Assembly (NCBI GenBank): GCA_038503035.1
Contig: JAVSML010000975.1
Location: 186,001 to 250,000 of the forward strand
From: Crocodylus rhombifer
Lineage: Eukaryota; Chordata; Crocodylia; Crocodylidae
Direction of reading: 5' to 3'
DNA: 64,000 nt
A program made the position numbers and the translations under genes. Positions 1-18,420 of the stretch are shown here, piece after piece. Below the pieces are notes generated by a model that saw only the letters and a program-made list of their open reading frames with translations, searched no databases and had not been told where the DNA came from. Each line of letters begins with the position of its first letter. The stretch's first letter is position 1.

Positions 1-439
1 ATCTCCCTCTCTGGGGTTACCAGAAAACGCACGCGCATCATCCTTCTCTGACTCATTCTACAAATCTGCACTTCACGGTATTTCCTCTGAGAGCGTTCCG
101 GGTGGTGTCACACGTTCAACTTAACATTTACTAAACTCAGTTAAAATGTGAGCAGATGCACTTTCAGGCACCTTAATGTGTGTTAAATGACCCCATGGCA
201 TTGCAAAGTTATTCCATTTGAAGTGAGGGTAATCTCCAAACACCTCCTTCTTTTAATAGGTTATTACATTCCAGTTACTTGCAACTGTTGCAAGTGAACA
301 TATGACACCACCCTGAGTGGATTGTTATGGAGTCCTTTTCCTAAGTGGATCTCTGGGTTTGAGGTACTGTTGGAACCGTTTCTGTTTCACACAAATAGAA
401 ACCTGCAAAGAGGGTCAGTGAGAGAGTGCAGGAAATTGA

Positions 440-1018
440 CATTTTCAATGTACTGATGACACACAGCTGTATATCTCTCTTTGTCTGATTTGAATGATGA
501 AGTCCAATGCCTTAGCTATTGTCTAAGCTAGCCATGGAGAAGAGTGGGCTAAGAACTCAATACCGAGAAAGCAGAGGAGATGATAGGAAAGCAGTCTGAG
601 AAAATGGTGAAGGATGCATCAGAATTGTTAAGGAGATAGATCTGTCATTAGTTACAAGGAGTCAAAACATATCAGTGTTCTTTGGACCACAGCTGCTGTT
701 AGTTGATCATATCTCATACCTCAGCTGACCCAGACAGCATTTAGCCATCTTCATCTGATTAAGCAATGGTGATCTAGTTACTTTTATCCACACTTTTTCC
801 ACTCCAGAGTTAGATTATTGCAGTGTCCCCTGTATGTTTCCATACCTTAAAACCATGCATCGGCTGAAGTTGGGGTCCCTGTGGAATCAGGGTACAGCAG
901 TTCACATATTAATTAGCATTTTTTGCTGGGAGCACATGACACCTGTGCGATTGGAACTGTGCTGGCTGCCTGCTCCTCTCTGTGTGAGGTTTAAAGTGCT
1001 GGCTTATGACCTATAAAT
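440..1018 (+). mobile_element. Ancient L2/CR1-clade LINE remnant (RT C-terminal part)
   Basis: The DNA near 455-480 reads as a degenerate reverse-transcriptase DDTQLY motif. The stretch 795-1018 resembles the conserved 3' part of old vertebrate LINEs, with blocks meaning 'dyCn...', a tryptophan/leucine-rich segment and a closing 'FKVLaYdL'. Stops and frameshifts are frequent, so it is a dead copy. The exact family (L2, L3 or another CR1-clade branch) is uncertain. Bases 1-439 show nothing I recognise. Confidence 0.45.
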
Positions 1019-1025
1019 CTAAAAT

Positions 1026-1235
1026 GATAGAGAAATAGGGCTGGAAGAGATCTCTAGAGGTCATCTAGTCCAACTCCCTTCCTGAGGTAGGATCATCCCT
1101 ATCCAAACCATTTTATACAATCCATAATCTAAACTGTACATACAACTGCCATCAACCCTGACATAACACAGATTTAACACCCTAATCTGCCACAGGTAAA
1201 GCAGGAAAACCATAGCAACTAACTTCCTGCTTCTA
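1026..1235 (-). mobile_element. CR1 3'-end fragment
   Basis: Read on the plus strand this starts with the complement of a CR1 tail (AGGGCTGGAAGAGA... followed by a GGTCATCTAGTCCAA block), the hallmark of sauropsid CR1 3' UTRs in antisense. The same subfamily recurs at 19.23 kb. Confidence 0.6.
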
Positions 1236-1627
1236 TGAAATGTCAGTATATGCTCAAGAGGTCCTGGGTAGAAAAAAGCCCTAAGTGACTTTGGACCAGT
1301 GCTGCCTGACTCTTCAGGTACCATATTGCCATTGCTGAAGTCAACAGGAAGACTCAAATTGGGGTCCTTTCTCTGCCATTGGGAAAGAGAAGAGGTCTGG
1401 CAAGGCATTTTCACTGTGAGGATTGTAGAACTTGTTCCTTGCTTTGTCCAAAATAGCCCAAATATGTCAAAAGGCTCCTGTTTGAGGTTTCCAGAGAGGT
1501 TGGGGTGTACTTCCTAGATAGTGAAGAGGTAGTTGGCCAGCTGCGTGATGTGGGTGAATTCTGTGGAACTGATATATTTTACTTCTGACATTTAAAATTA
1601 GTTGCATTGATCATCTGACTAATGAAG

Positions 1628-2880
1628 TTAAGGCAAGGCTGGGTAAAATATGGCCCACGGGCCAGGTTTGGCCTGCCAAGCACCTTCATCCAGCTCACGG
1701 TGCCCACCAGCAAATTGTGCCCTGCCCAGCCCTTCTGCCCACAAGGATGCGAGTGAGGTGCCCACATGTACACACAGCCCCAAAGTACCCGATTGCTTTG
1801 GTCCCACCCTCATGGGCAGAAGGTACCGGCTGGCCAACATGCAGCTTCCACGTGGGGTTGTTGCTGCTGCTGTCTCTGACACTGCTGCAGTCCCAGGGAC
1901 CCGCTCTGCTTTCACATGCTCCTGCTGGCTCTGGGCAGCAGGTAGGAAAGTGGCAGGGGCATGGCTGCAGCTGGGTGGGAGCTCTGAGTGCGGGGTTGGG
2001 GCTGGAGCTGGTGGCAGTGCAGAGCTCAGTTGGGCAGCATATGGGTGTGAGGGATGGTTGGAGGTGTGGGTACACCCTCAACACTGCCCCCACACTCCTC
2101 CCCCATGGTGCACAGCCCCAGCAAGTGGTGGCAGCAGCAACAGGTGCCTGGCGGGGTCTGGCTCTGGCCAGTGCTGCACATTGCAGCGAGAGGCACAACC
2201 ACTGCTAGGCCTCCTGTATCGCTGGTGCTCCCTGCCACTCGCATGCAGCCCCTACGGTCGCACAGCATGGGAGGGAAGCCCCACATGCTGGATCCGGCTG
2301 GCTTCCCTGCCGGTGCTGTACAGCACCGGAGAGAAGTCTCAGGTGCTGGAGATGGCTGGCTTCTTAGTCCCACAGGGGCTAACTTCCCCTGCAGTGCAGC
2401 CTCAGTGGGGAAGGCAGCTGGCTCCAGTGCCTGAGGATTCTCTCTGGTGCTGCGCGGCCCTGGCAGGGAGGGCAGCTGGCTTCAGTATGTGGGGCTTTCC
2501 TTCCATGCTGTGTGAGTGCAGGGGCTATGCACAATTGGTATGAAGCACCAGCAATACTGACAGCCCAGTGGAGGTTGTGCCCCTCCTTGAGATGTGCAGC
2601 ACTGGCCAGAGCTGCGCCCCGCCAGGCACCTGAGCCCTGAGCACCCTGCCTGCTGCTGCGCCATGCCATGGGGGGTATGTGGGCAGGTCCCCACATCCCC
2701 CACTTTCCCTCGCACCCAACACCCTGCCGCCACAACCCCTCACATATACAAACCCCCAACATACCCTATGTCCCCCCACACACAACCACACCCCCTCACA
2801 TCCTACCATACATACCCCCCATACACACCCATAACACACACCATACATACCCCACCATACACCCCTCTCCACAGTAAACA
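1628..2880. repeat. GC-rich foldback repeat block
   Basis: It begins with a hAT-like end (about 1630-1680, GGCCCACGGGCCAGGTTTGG). Inside, about 2020-2300 and about 2480-2760 are inverted copies of one another at roughly three quarters identity, judged by eye: both contain ATGTGGGGCTT, ATGCTGTG, ATGTGCAGCACTGGCCAGAG and CCCCGCCAGGCACCTG in one orientation or the other. The long GC-rich open frames on both strands here follow from base composition and the inverted repeat and are not called as genes. Confidence 0.55.
2690..2878. repeat. C/A-rich simple sequence (CACAC/CATACCCC)
   Basis: A run of variants of ACATACCCC, CACACC and CCATACAC with almost no G. It forms the right end of the foldback block and is followed by AT-rich DNA. 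Confidence 0.7.
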
Positions 2881-4589
2881 AAACTAAGAATTTATTTTTT
2901 AGTTATGCAGTCACCTCTATATACACTACGCAAGCACAAATCATGACAAAAATACATTTTGCAATAAAATTAAAGTGTTATAGTAGGTGTTTGACTTTGT
3001 GTCTGATCTGGTTTTTTTCTGGTTCTAAGATGGTGTACCCCCCTCCCCCCCTAGGGTATTTCTGCAGGGTGAAGGGAGGGGCTTCCTGTGGCAAAGGTCA
3101 GGCTTAGGGGGTGGGACTTCCAGTCCCAAGATGGCAACTAGGGGCGGGGCAGCTGTCAAGGGGCGGGGCTACCCATGGGGCCCTGACAGCTCACCAAACC
3201 TCATTAAGCGGCCCTTCAGCCAAATAAAGCCCGCCCCTGTGTTAGCCTACAATAAGCATTTCTATTGTTACAAATTAAGTAAATTAAATAAAAGATGCTT
3301 TTAGGTAACAAAGCTTTTAGAAGTGGCTGTAATTTTATTTCACAAGGTGAAATTGTATTTGTCTTCAGGTAGCAGCAAACAAAAGATGTTACTCCATGCA
3401 GAGGTAAATCACAAGTCCTCAGGGCCCATCTATGTCTAACATTGGTTTTGTTTAAAAGTATGCTATTTGATTAAATGATTAAAAATGCTGTGGTAGAATT
3501 CAGAGTTTGACTAGAAGGCCACTTGTGAGTCAGAACAATTACATCAGTAACTTCATTTGTATGAAAAATATGTTCTTGGACCTTAGAGTAACAATCCTAG
3601 CTTTTGTTTGGTTTTCCAGTAGCTTTTTAATATAATCGGTTGTTGTAAAACGGAAAGGTTTATTTCCCTCCAGAGGTAAAATAATTGCATGTTTATAATC
3701 TTTGAAAAGTAGAATATTGCTGAACTGGAGCTGAGCACTATTAAAATTTAATGCAAACTCTCTCTCTTCCTTTTTTTGAAATGATGAGCAGATTTCAGAC
3801 CTTCAGTGTTTGCCATTTCATTGTTCTGTCTAAAGGCATCTTTAAAAAGTAGCAGGGGTGTTTTGAAATATGACTGTAATTGCAAATCTTACTGCATTTT
3901 CTTTAGGTGTCATCACTGCCCTTATAAATACTTGAGTTTTTAATACTAAACTTACGTCTTTTCCTTCCTACCCTTTCTGTATCTTCTGTGCTGGAATAGT
4001 CTAGCTACCCATCACACTCTATTGCTTGTGTCCAAATGCCCTGTCTTCCACCCTTGTAAACTTTTGGTGCACACTACTCTTTTCTGCTTTACAAAAACAT
4101 TTCCTCTCTGTGCCTATTCCGCTCCTCTGCTTCTCATTCCTGCTGCAAATTCCCTCTTCTCATACTTGCATCCCATACNNNNNNNNNNCCCCCCAGATGA
4201 GCTGCAGTGCTGTCCTGAACCCCACCTTGGCTGGGCAGCACCTGCCCCAATCCCAGCCTTTCACCGCAAGGGTCTTGATCTGTCCCACCATGTCCCTTCC
4301 CTCCCCCATCCACCACAACAGATTTACCAGCTGCATGCAGCTTTCCAACCTGCTGGGCTGTGCTCCTCATTGCCTATGTGCTGCACTCAGCTGTGCTCAT
4401 GCACGGGGTGTTTATTGGCCACATCAGGCCAATTTCTGATACAGGCAGTTCTTTATATAATAAAGGGCTTAGTCCATCTTTCTGTCTGTTTGTAATGCTC
4501 CTGGAGCACTCTGATTGGTCAGTGAAACCAATCAGAGTGCAGAGTCCCACCATTATGGTGGTGACAGAGGGGACAGAGTGGGGGCAAAA
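2881..4589. other. Non-coding stretch, mostly unique AT-rich DNA
   Basis: No exon or clear repeat is recognised, apart from a small GC-rich island (3030-3240, GGGGCGGGGC motifs) and a short CT-rich part near 4000-4380 that contains the N gap. The segment 4440-4550 has a short inverted repeat (CCAATCAGAGTGC / GCACTCTGATTGG), possibly a small transposon end. Confidence 0.4.
4179..4188. other. Assembly gap (10 N)
   Basis: Ten undetermined bases. Frames crossing it are meaningless. Confidence 0.99.
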
Positions 4590-6460
4590 GGGCTGGGAGA
4601 TCTCCTTGTCTTAGTAGGGAACTCATGGACCTCCTGAATCTGAAAAGAGAAGCTTATAAGGGATGGAAGTTGGGAACTACCACTAAGGAGAATTACACAA
4701 CACTGGCCCACACCTGTAGGGAGTGGACCAGAAAAGCCAAGGTGGAAACCAAACTAAAACTGGCTACACGAATCAAGGACAATAAAAAGTCCTTCAAATA
4801 TGTGGGAAATCGGGGGGGGGGAAACAATGCAACATAGGACCGTTGTGGAATCAAATGGGACAGCTGACAACCAACACCCAGGAGAAAGCTAATCTCCTCA
4901 ACAATTACCTTGTGTCAGTTTTCCACCAGCCCAAGGGTGACAGGATGTAGGACTACCAGGGTAAGGACAATCACATGCCTATAACTGGTGAAGATCTTGT
5001 GATGGAACAGCTTGAGAAGCTGGACATCCACAAGTCAGCTGGCCCAGACGGAATGCACCCGAGTGCTACAAGAGTTGGCTGACATCACAGCATGACCAAT
5101 GGCAAGGATATCTGAGAACTCATGGCACTCAGGAGAGGTTCCTGAAGATTGGAACAAGGCCAATGTGGTGCCTAGTTTCAAGAAAGGAAGATCCAGGGAA
5201 CTACAGGCCAATCAGTTTGACCTCAATCCCTGGAAAAATCTTGGAAAAATTCATCAAAGAAACCATCAACAACAGGTTAACAGAAGACAACGTTCTGAGA
5301 GAGCACCAATGGCTTCATTGCAAGTAGGTTTTGCCTGACCAACCTCATTTCCTTCTATGACTAGGTGACACATCACCTGGACAAAGGAGAAGAGGTTGAT
5401 GTCATATATTTAGATATCAAAAAAGCCTTTGACTTAGTCTCCCATGATGTCCCCATGGTAAAATTGGGGAACTGCAGCCTCGACAACCTTATGGTCCGAT
5501 GGCTGCAGAACTGGCTCTGTGGTCAGACCCAGAGAGCTGGTCGATGGAACCGAGTCAACATGGTGCATGGTGATCAGTGGCGTCCCCCAGGGCTCAGTAC
5601 TTGGACCAGTACTCTTTAATATATTCATAAATGATTTGGATTCAGGTGTCAGAAGTGGGCTGGCTAAGTTTGCAGACAACACCAAATTATAGGGAAGTAC
5701 GGTCACGCTAGAGGACAAGTTGGCAATTCAGGCCAACCTGGACTGGCTCATAAGGTGGGTGAATCAAAACCCGATGACATTCAACACAGAGAAATGCAAG
5801 GTGCTCCACCTCAGGAGAAAAAACCCACGTCATACTTATAGGCTCGGTAGTGTAACACTCACTAGCATCATGACTGAAAGAGACTTGGGGGTCATGATTG
5901 ACCACAAGATGAATATGGGCCCCCGATGTGATGCTGCAGCTGGCAAAGCAAATAAAACTCTGGCATCTTGAGCAAGACCCAAGAAGTCATCCTCCCGCTT
6001 TACTCAACCTTGGTGAGACCACAGCTGAAGTACTGCATCCAATTCTTGGCTCCACACTTGAGAAAGGATATGGAGAAGCTTGAGAGAGTTCAGAGGAGAG
6101 CCACGCGCATGATTAGAGGTCAAGAGAACAGGCCTTATGAGAGGCTGATAGGTATGGGACTCCTCAGCCTGGAGAAGCGATAGCTCAGGGGTGACTTGGT
6201 GGCAGCCTGTAAGTATATAAGGGGTGTGCAACAGGATCTGGGAGAACATCTATTCACCAGGGTACCTGAAGGGAAGACAAGGTCTAATGGTCACTGGAAC
6301 TGCTGGAAGACTGTTTTAAACTGGACATAAGGAAAAACTTCTTTACTGTCCAAGTCTCCAGAGTCTGGAATAGACTCCCTCCAGAAGTGGTACAAGCACC
6401 TACTCTGGATACCTTTAGGAAATGCTTGGATGCTTATTTTGCTGGAGTGATCTGAGAGGT
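4590..6460 (+). mobile_element. CR1 LINE, 5'-truncated, reverse transcriptase region to near the 3' end
   Basis: Translated pieces in order show CR1 polymerase landmarks: CREWTRKAKVE near 4.7 kb; VPEDWNKANVVPSFKKG near 5.14 kb; VDVIYLDIKKAFDLVSHD near 5.4 kb; the degenerate F-A-D-(D/N) catalytic segment near 5.67 kb; FNTEKCKVLHL near 5.8 kb; and [10 protein letters not shown] near 6.0 kb. Several frameshifts and stops break the frame, so it is inactive. The 5' half of the element is missing, as usual for LINE copies. Confidence 0.85.
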
Positions 6461-7229
6461 CATCCCATTAGTTATGCTACTGTTCCCTAAAGATCATACA
6501 CTCATCGCAGTAGTGACTGACTGATCTTGTTTGCCTCTACTGTGATTAGTACAATGAAGTCCTGATTCCAAGAACCCTTGATATCCATTGGAAATGGGCC
6601 TTCATATCATCGCAATGGCAATAATATAACTGTACTCAAACTAGGAAACTGCAAAGTTCTATTTGATATTAGCACCAGAAAAATTGTCAGCTTCTTCCTA
6701 TCAGTGTTCTGAATTTATTGTCTCTTGTTGGCAATGTGGTTGGCTTTCTTCACAAATGTAAATCTCCTTTTCTAGCTCACTGTAAGAAAAAAATCCCAGT
6801 ATTCCCATGTTCAGGGAACAACTGAAGTAAATTACTTTGAGGTAGCACTAATGCATGTTCCCTTACTAAAACCAACACTTATTCTCATGGAAAACCTCAA
6901 GGATTTATGAAACATGGTTAAAAAGTAAGAGGTTTCAATTTTAACATGAATTAAATATAAGAATGCAACTGTGAAAAGCAGAAAAGCATTTTGTTTCATT
7001 TAGCAAAAGAAATATTGACATACTAAATGGCAAATCTCCATCATTTGCACTGTTATCCATTAAATTTCATTTAAAGACATTAATCAATAAACCCTATCAT
7101 CAGAAAAATTAGCATTAGAGATACCACTCATAATACAATTTGACCCTCTTTTATTTATGGAACTTCACAGAAATATTCAAAGGCATCAAATTACATCTTT
7201 GGGGAACAATAGCATAACTAATGGGATGC
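6461..7229. other. No recognisable feature
   Basis: AT-rich sequence between two repeats. I looked on the minus strand for further LRP2BP exons (Sel1-like repeats with flanking AG/GT) and found none. Confidence 0.4.
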
Positions 7230-8110
7230 CTAATTGAGGGCGGAAGGTGCAAAAATAGTAGCTGCCAGTCAGATCTGCACCCCAGTCGCCAGGCATATAG
7301 TTAGTGTAGGTAGCTAAAACTCAGGAGTTAGACTTATACTTAAGTCCCCTGCTTAATTAGTGCCCTGGGCAAAGGGAAGTTCACTAGGGGGTTGCCTGGA
7401 AACTCTCTCACTTTCCTTCACTGTAAGCTTAGTGAGTGGAAGCAAGAAAAAGGGAACCTTTCAGGACCAGGGAGCAGTGAACAGAATAACTTACAGGTGA
7501 ATTTGTTAGGGAAGGCCTGCTTGGATAAAGGGGCAGTGTAACAGGGGCTCAGGCAGAACCCCTGTTACTAGGGAAACCCAGGACACGGGTAAATAGGAGA
7601 CCTGGGACACAGCAGTAGGGGGTCTGGCACACTGGGAAATGATGAGGGTGATTATGGCCACCACTACATGTAAAAGGTAGAGCCAGAGACCAAGCAGTCA
7701 CCCTCAGGGCACTGGAGAGGAAGAGAGTGGTTTGACACGGGGCTGACAGAGCAACAGAAGACACTGTGAGCAGGGGCACGGGAGGCTGACGTCAGACTGG
7801 TGAGGTGGGGGATACTTGGAGCAGTAGATGGCAGGTGGCTGGCAAGATCCCTGAGAGTTTGGGAATGCTACCCTGGAGAAAGACCCCAGAGACAACCGGC
7901 TCCCAATCAGAATGGCAGAGAGGCAGCCGCAATTGGGAGAAGATCAATACAAAAGCTGCAATCAGCCAAGCAGCTGAACAGCCACTTCCACACTTATGAG
8001 GCAACTAGCGCTGTCTGCTACACTGTATTAACTCCAATAAAGACAGGCACTTGGTAGAGCCAATACCTGGGTGGTCTGGTACTTCTCACCCCCTCCCCTC
8101 AGGGATTAAC
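7230..8110 (+). mobile_element. Unclassified repeat, possibly an LTR
   Basis: The segment has a CAATAAAGAC poly(A)-type signal at about 8034-8043, followed within about 35 bases by a T/C-rich stretch. It also has an internal hairpin (CAGGGGCTCAGGCAGAACCCCTG, 7540-7565). This layout would fit the R/U5 part of an LTR. I could not define both termini or a target duplication. Confidence 0.25.
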
Positions 8111-8229
8111 ATCCTATCTTTTACCATCTCCTTAGTTGTGGCACGTGAGTCCTGAAGGGAAAAGGAGCGGGTAGTTGACAACCACCTACAGGCAAGAAGA
8201 GAGAGGTGGCAGATTAAAAGTCCCAGAGA

Positions 8230-11200
8230 AATGGTTAGAGGATATCACAATGTCAGAGCCACTGGCACTGCCAGCTCTTTCTCTTTTTGCACCTGTGAAG
8301 TCGCTGTATGCGCAGGACCACTCACTGTCGAGGCTTCCACCCAGGTCCTGGTTTGGCACTGTGGAGACTGCAGCTTGCAGGTTCCTTCCAGTGACAGCCA
8401 GGTGGGGGACTGCCTGAGATGTAAGCAGTGCCTCCTGGTGGTGTCCCTCAGGGAGCAGACAAGAGAGCTACAGGAGGAGATGGTAAACCTCGAAAGCATC
8501 TTCAGCCACAAGGATTTCATTGATTCAAGCTGGAGGAGACCTCTAGGACTCCAGAGGAAGGCCTTCCAGAGGCAGTGCTAGAGAAGGAAAAGGACATAGA
8601 CTCCTAAGAAGGTGGATGCCAGGCATCCCCAAGTTTGGGAGGATTGAGACCAGAGGTGACCCTGAGCAGATCAAAAGTGACTACAGGGCTCTGGGTGCAA
8701 TGGTGAAGGCCACAGGGGCTCAGGTGGTGTTCTCATCGATCCTTCTGGTCAAGACGGAGTTGGGCAGGAGCAACTGCATCCTGCAGATCAATGCATGGCT
8801 GTGCAAACAGTGTTGCCTGCAGGGCTTTGGCTTCTTTGTTCCAAGAAGGATTGCTAGGAAGAGATGGGATCCACTAGAAAAAGAAAAAGAAGAGCATCTT
8901 TGCAGACAAGCTGACTAACCTACTGAGGAGGGCTTTAAACTAGGTTCACCGTGGGATGGAGATCAGCTAGTTACCTCAGGTGTCTGTACACGAATGCACA
9001 GAGCCTGGGAAACAAGAAGGAAGAATTGAAAGTCCTCAGATAGTCCCAGAACTATGATGTGATTGGAACAACAAGAGACTTAGTGGAACAGCTCACATGA
9101 CTGGAGCACTGTTATAGGTAAGTACAAACTGTTCAAGAAGGACAGGCAGAGGCGAAGAGGAGGAGCTGCACTTTATGTAAGAGAGCCATATGATTGCTCA
9201 GAGCTGCAATATAAAACTGGAGACAGGCCTGCTGAAAGTCTCTGGGTTCCATCAGAAAGGAAAGCAACAAGGGTGATGTTGTGGTACGGGTTCCCAACCC
9301 CTTTTAGGTAGGCTATAGACCAGGGATTCCCAACCTTATTAGATTGTAGACTGGCAGACTGTGGACCAGAAGTGACTGTGAACCAGTCCACAGACTGGAA
9401 GTAACTGTGCACTAGGAAACTGAGGACCGGCAAACTGCAGTCCAGAAGTGACCGTTCATGGCCGGGGGGTTGGGAACCTCTGCTATAAACCACCAGACCA
9501 GGAGGATGAGGTGGATGAGGTTTTCTTCAAACAACTAATGAAAGTTTCTCAATTATAGGCCATGGTTTTCATGGGGGACTTCTATCACCCTTACATCTGA
9601 TGGGAGATCAATACAGCAGTGTGCAGGCAATCCAGGAAGTTTTGGGGGAGTATTGATGACAACTTCCTGGTACAAATTTGGAGAGACCAACTAGGGACCA
9701 TGCTCTTTTTAATCTGCTGCTCACAAACATGGAAGAAGTGGTGGGAAAGGTAGCAGGGGATGGCAAATTGGGCAGCAGTGACCACGAGATTACCAAGTTC
9801 AGGATCTTCAAGGAAGGAGAGGGGGAGAGTAAGAACCCTGGACTTCAGAAAAGCAGACTTTGACTAACTCAGAGAACTGATGGGCAAGTTGCCTGGGAGG
9901 CCAATCTGAAGGGAAAAGGAGTCCAGGAGAGCTGGTTGTATTTTAAAGAAACCTTAGGGCACAGGAACAAACCATCCCAATGTGCAGAAAGACTAGCAAG
10001 TACGGCAGAAGACCAGCTTGGCTTAGCAGGGAACTCTTCAGTGAGCTAAAACACGAAATGATGCTTACAAGTGGAAACTTGGACAAATGACTAGGGAGGC
10101 CTATAAAAGTATTGCTGGGATGAAATTAGGAAGGCCAAACTCTAACTGAAGTTGCAACTAGCAAGGGATGTTAAGGGTAACAAGAAGGGTTTCTACAAGT
10201 ATATCAGCAACAAGAGGAAGATGAGAGAAAGTGTGGGTCTCTTACTTGAATGGGAGAGGTAGCCTAGTGACAGAGGATGCAGGAAAGGGTGAAGTGCTCA
10301 ATACCTTTTTCACCTTGGTCTTCACATGCAAGGTCTGCTCCCAGACTACTGCACCTGGCAGCACAGTTTAGGAAGGAGGTGCTCAGCCAATGGTGGTGAA
10401 AGAACAGGTTAGGGATTATTTAGAAAAGCTGGACATATACAAGTCCATGGGTCTGGGTGGAATGTACTCAAGGGTGCTGAGGGAGTTGGATGATGTGACT
10501 GCAGAGCCATTGGCTATCATCTTTGAAAACTCATGGCTATGACAGGTCCCAGATGATTGGAAAAGGGCAAACATAGTGCCCATATTTAAAAAAGGGGAAA
10601 AAGGGAGGATCCAAGGAACTATAGACCAGTCAGCCTCACCTCAGTCCCTGGAAAAATTATGAAACAGATCATCAAAGAATCCATTTCTAAGCACTTCAAG
10701 GAGAAGAAGGTGATTAGGAACAGTCAGCATGGATTCACAAAGGGTAAGTCATGCCTGACCAACCTAATGAGTCTTCTGTGATGAGATGACTGGCTCTGTG
10801 AATGCAGGAAGAGCAGTGGATGTGATATACCTTTACTTCAGCAAGGCTTTTGATACAGTTTTCCACAATATTCTCACAAGCAAGCTATGGGACTACAGGC
10901 TGGATGAGTAAAGTGGATAGAAAAGATGAGTGAAGTGGATAGAAAACTGACTGGGTCATCAGGCTCAGAGGCTAATTATCAATTGTTCTCTGTTTAATTG
11001 GCAGCTGATCTTAAGTGGAGTGTCCCAGGGGTAAGTCCTGGAGCCATTTTTCTTCAATACCTTCATCAACAACATGGAAGATAGGATGGAATTCACCCTT
11101 AGCAAGTTTGGAGTACACTAGAGCGTAGGGTTAGGATTCAGAGAAACCTCGACAAACTGAAGGACTGAACCAGAAGAAATCTCATGAAGCCCAACAAAGA

Positions 11201-11494
11201 CAAGTGCAAAGTCCTGCACTTAGGACAGAACAGTCCCATGCATTAGTACAGGTTGGGGGCTGACTGGCTAAGTAGCAGCTCTGCAGGAAAGGACCTGGGG
11301 TTACACAATAAGCTGAAAATGAGCCAATAGTGTGCCCTTGTTACCAAGAAGGCTAACACTGGCCTGTATTAGCAGGAGCATTTTCAGCAGCTGGAGAGAA
11401 ATGATGGTCAGACCACATCTGGAGTACTGTGTACAGTCTGGGGCCCCCCACTACAGAAAGGTTGTGGACAAATTGGAAAGAGTCCAGCAGACCT
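8230..11494 (+). mobile_element. CR1 LINE, long copy (ORF1 to RT) lacking its 3' end
   Basis: It begins in ORF1 with a Cys-rich segment (C-x-C, HCGDC, CLRCKQC) and a coiled-coil-like REQTRELQEEMVNLESI near 8.45 kb. The ORF1 esterase-like part follows (IKSDYRALGAMVKATGAQVV near 8.67 kb). The endonuclease start (YTNAQSLGNKKEELKVL) lies near 8.98 kb, and the polymerase near 10.4-11.45 kb. It stops abruptly at about 11.49 kb in the segment meaning 'kLERVQ', with no 3' UTR. A 162-bp hAT element interrupts it at 9321-9482. Confidence 0.8.
9321..9482. mobile_element. hAT-type non-autonomous element nested in CR1
   Basis: Its ends are inverted: CAGGGATTCCCAACC on the left and GGTTGGGAACCTCTG on the right. 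It is flanked by an 8-bp near-duplication, CTATAGAC (9313-9320) and CTATAAAC (9483-9490), matching the 8-bp target duplications of hAT transposons. Confidence 0.8.
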
Positions 11495-17442
<5,948 letters not shown>

Positions 17443-17884
17443 TGTGTCCGGCGCCCCCTGCCGGCCAGGCCCGGCCCAGGGCCCTGCGTCCCGCGTCCAG
17501 CCCGGCGCAGCACTGACAGCCTCTCCCGCAGCGCTCGGGCGCCGCCGGGGGTGGCAGGGCCGCGGCCCCGCTCGTGGGGGCAGCGGGCGCCTGCACTGGA
17601 ACCGCTCCCTAGCGCCGCCGCTTTCTGTCCCCCGGCTCTTTCCCTCCGGCCACGGCTGGAGCGGAGCCCTCTTCCTTGGCCGCGCAATCTGTTTCCATGG
17701 GAAAGGAGCGAGCCGGAGCCGCCTCTGCTTCCAGCTCCGGGTCCGGCGCGGCGCGGCGCGGATTTCGGCACCAGCTACCTGCGTCGCCGGTGCGGGGAGC
17801 GGCGCTTCTTTTTACCAGCTCTTCGGGTGCCAATGTCCCCTGCCTGCTGCGGGACTGAGGACCACGTCTAGCAGCCAGCAGTAA

Positions 17885-18420
17885 TGGACACACGCGCACA
17901 TGCATATACCATGTATATATGTGTATATATTATGTATGTATGTAAAATCTGACAGTGTGTTGGAGCTATTGGAAAACATGTGTAACCCTCAAGTTTAACC
18001 ATATAAATCTGCAAGCATTCCTCGTGTGTGTGTTGTTTTTCCTTAGCTCTGTAGTGAAAAAAAATGAAAACTGGGACCTGGCATTTTCCAAGAGGTGCTT
18101 CCAGTCTAAAAAGGTTGAGAACTACTGTATTATAATTATAGGCTTTTTTTTTAGAGTTGTATAATGATAATAAATACACAATCCTTTTCCTTTTTATAAT
18201 CCTGCTTGAAAGTTACTCTTATCTTGTCTCTGATATATGTATGTATGTATATTATTCTTGTCATATATATGCATATATATATAAATCTGACAAGAATAGA
18301 AAGATATACAAATCTAATATATCTTTTCTATATCTATTACAAAAATTCTTGCAGATTTATATATCTAAATCTGAGGGTTACACATATTTTTCAATAGTTC
18401 TAACAGGTTGCTAAAAGCCA
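17885..18420. repeat. Inverted repeat with AT-rich (TATG)n centre
   Basis: About 17950-18020 and about 18340-18412 are inverted copies. Both encode, in opposite strands, versions of GAACTATTGAAAA, ATGTGTAACCCTC and TATAAATCTGCAAG. Between them lie ATGTATGTATAT-type runs. It looks like a small foldback element just outside the LRP2BP island. Confidence 0.55.

Noticed and set aside
1650..2543. 297-codon plus-strand frame
   Set aside because: It lies in a foldback repeat that gives open frames on both strands; no domain and Cys/Trp-rich composition typical of spurious translation.
4022..4495. Open frame across the N gap
   Set aside because: The gap removes real sequence, and no family resemblance is seen.
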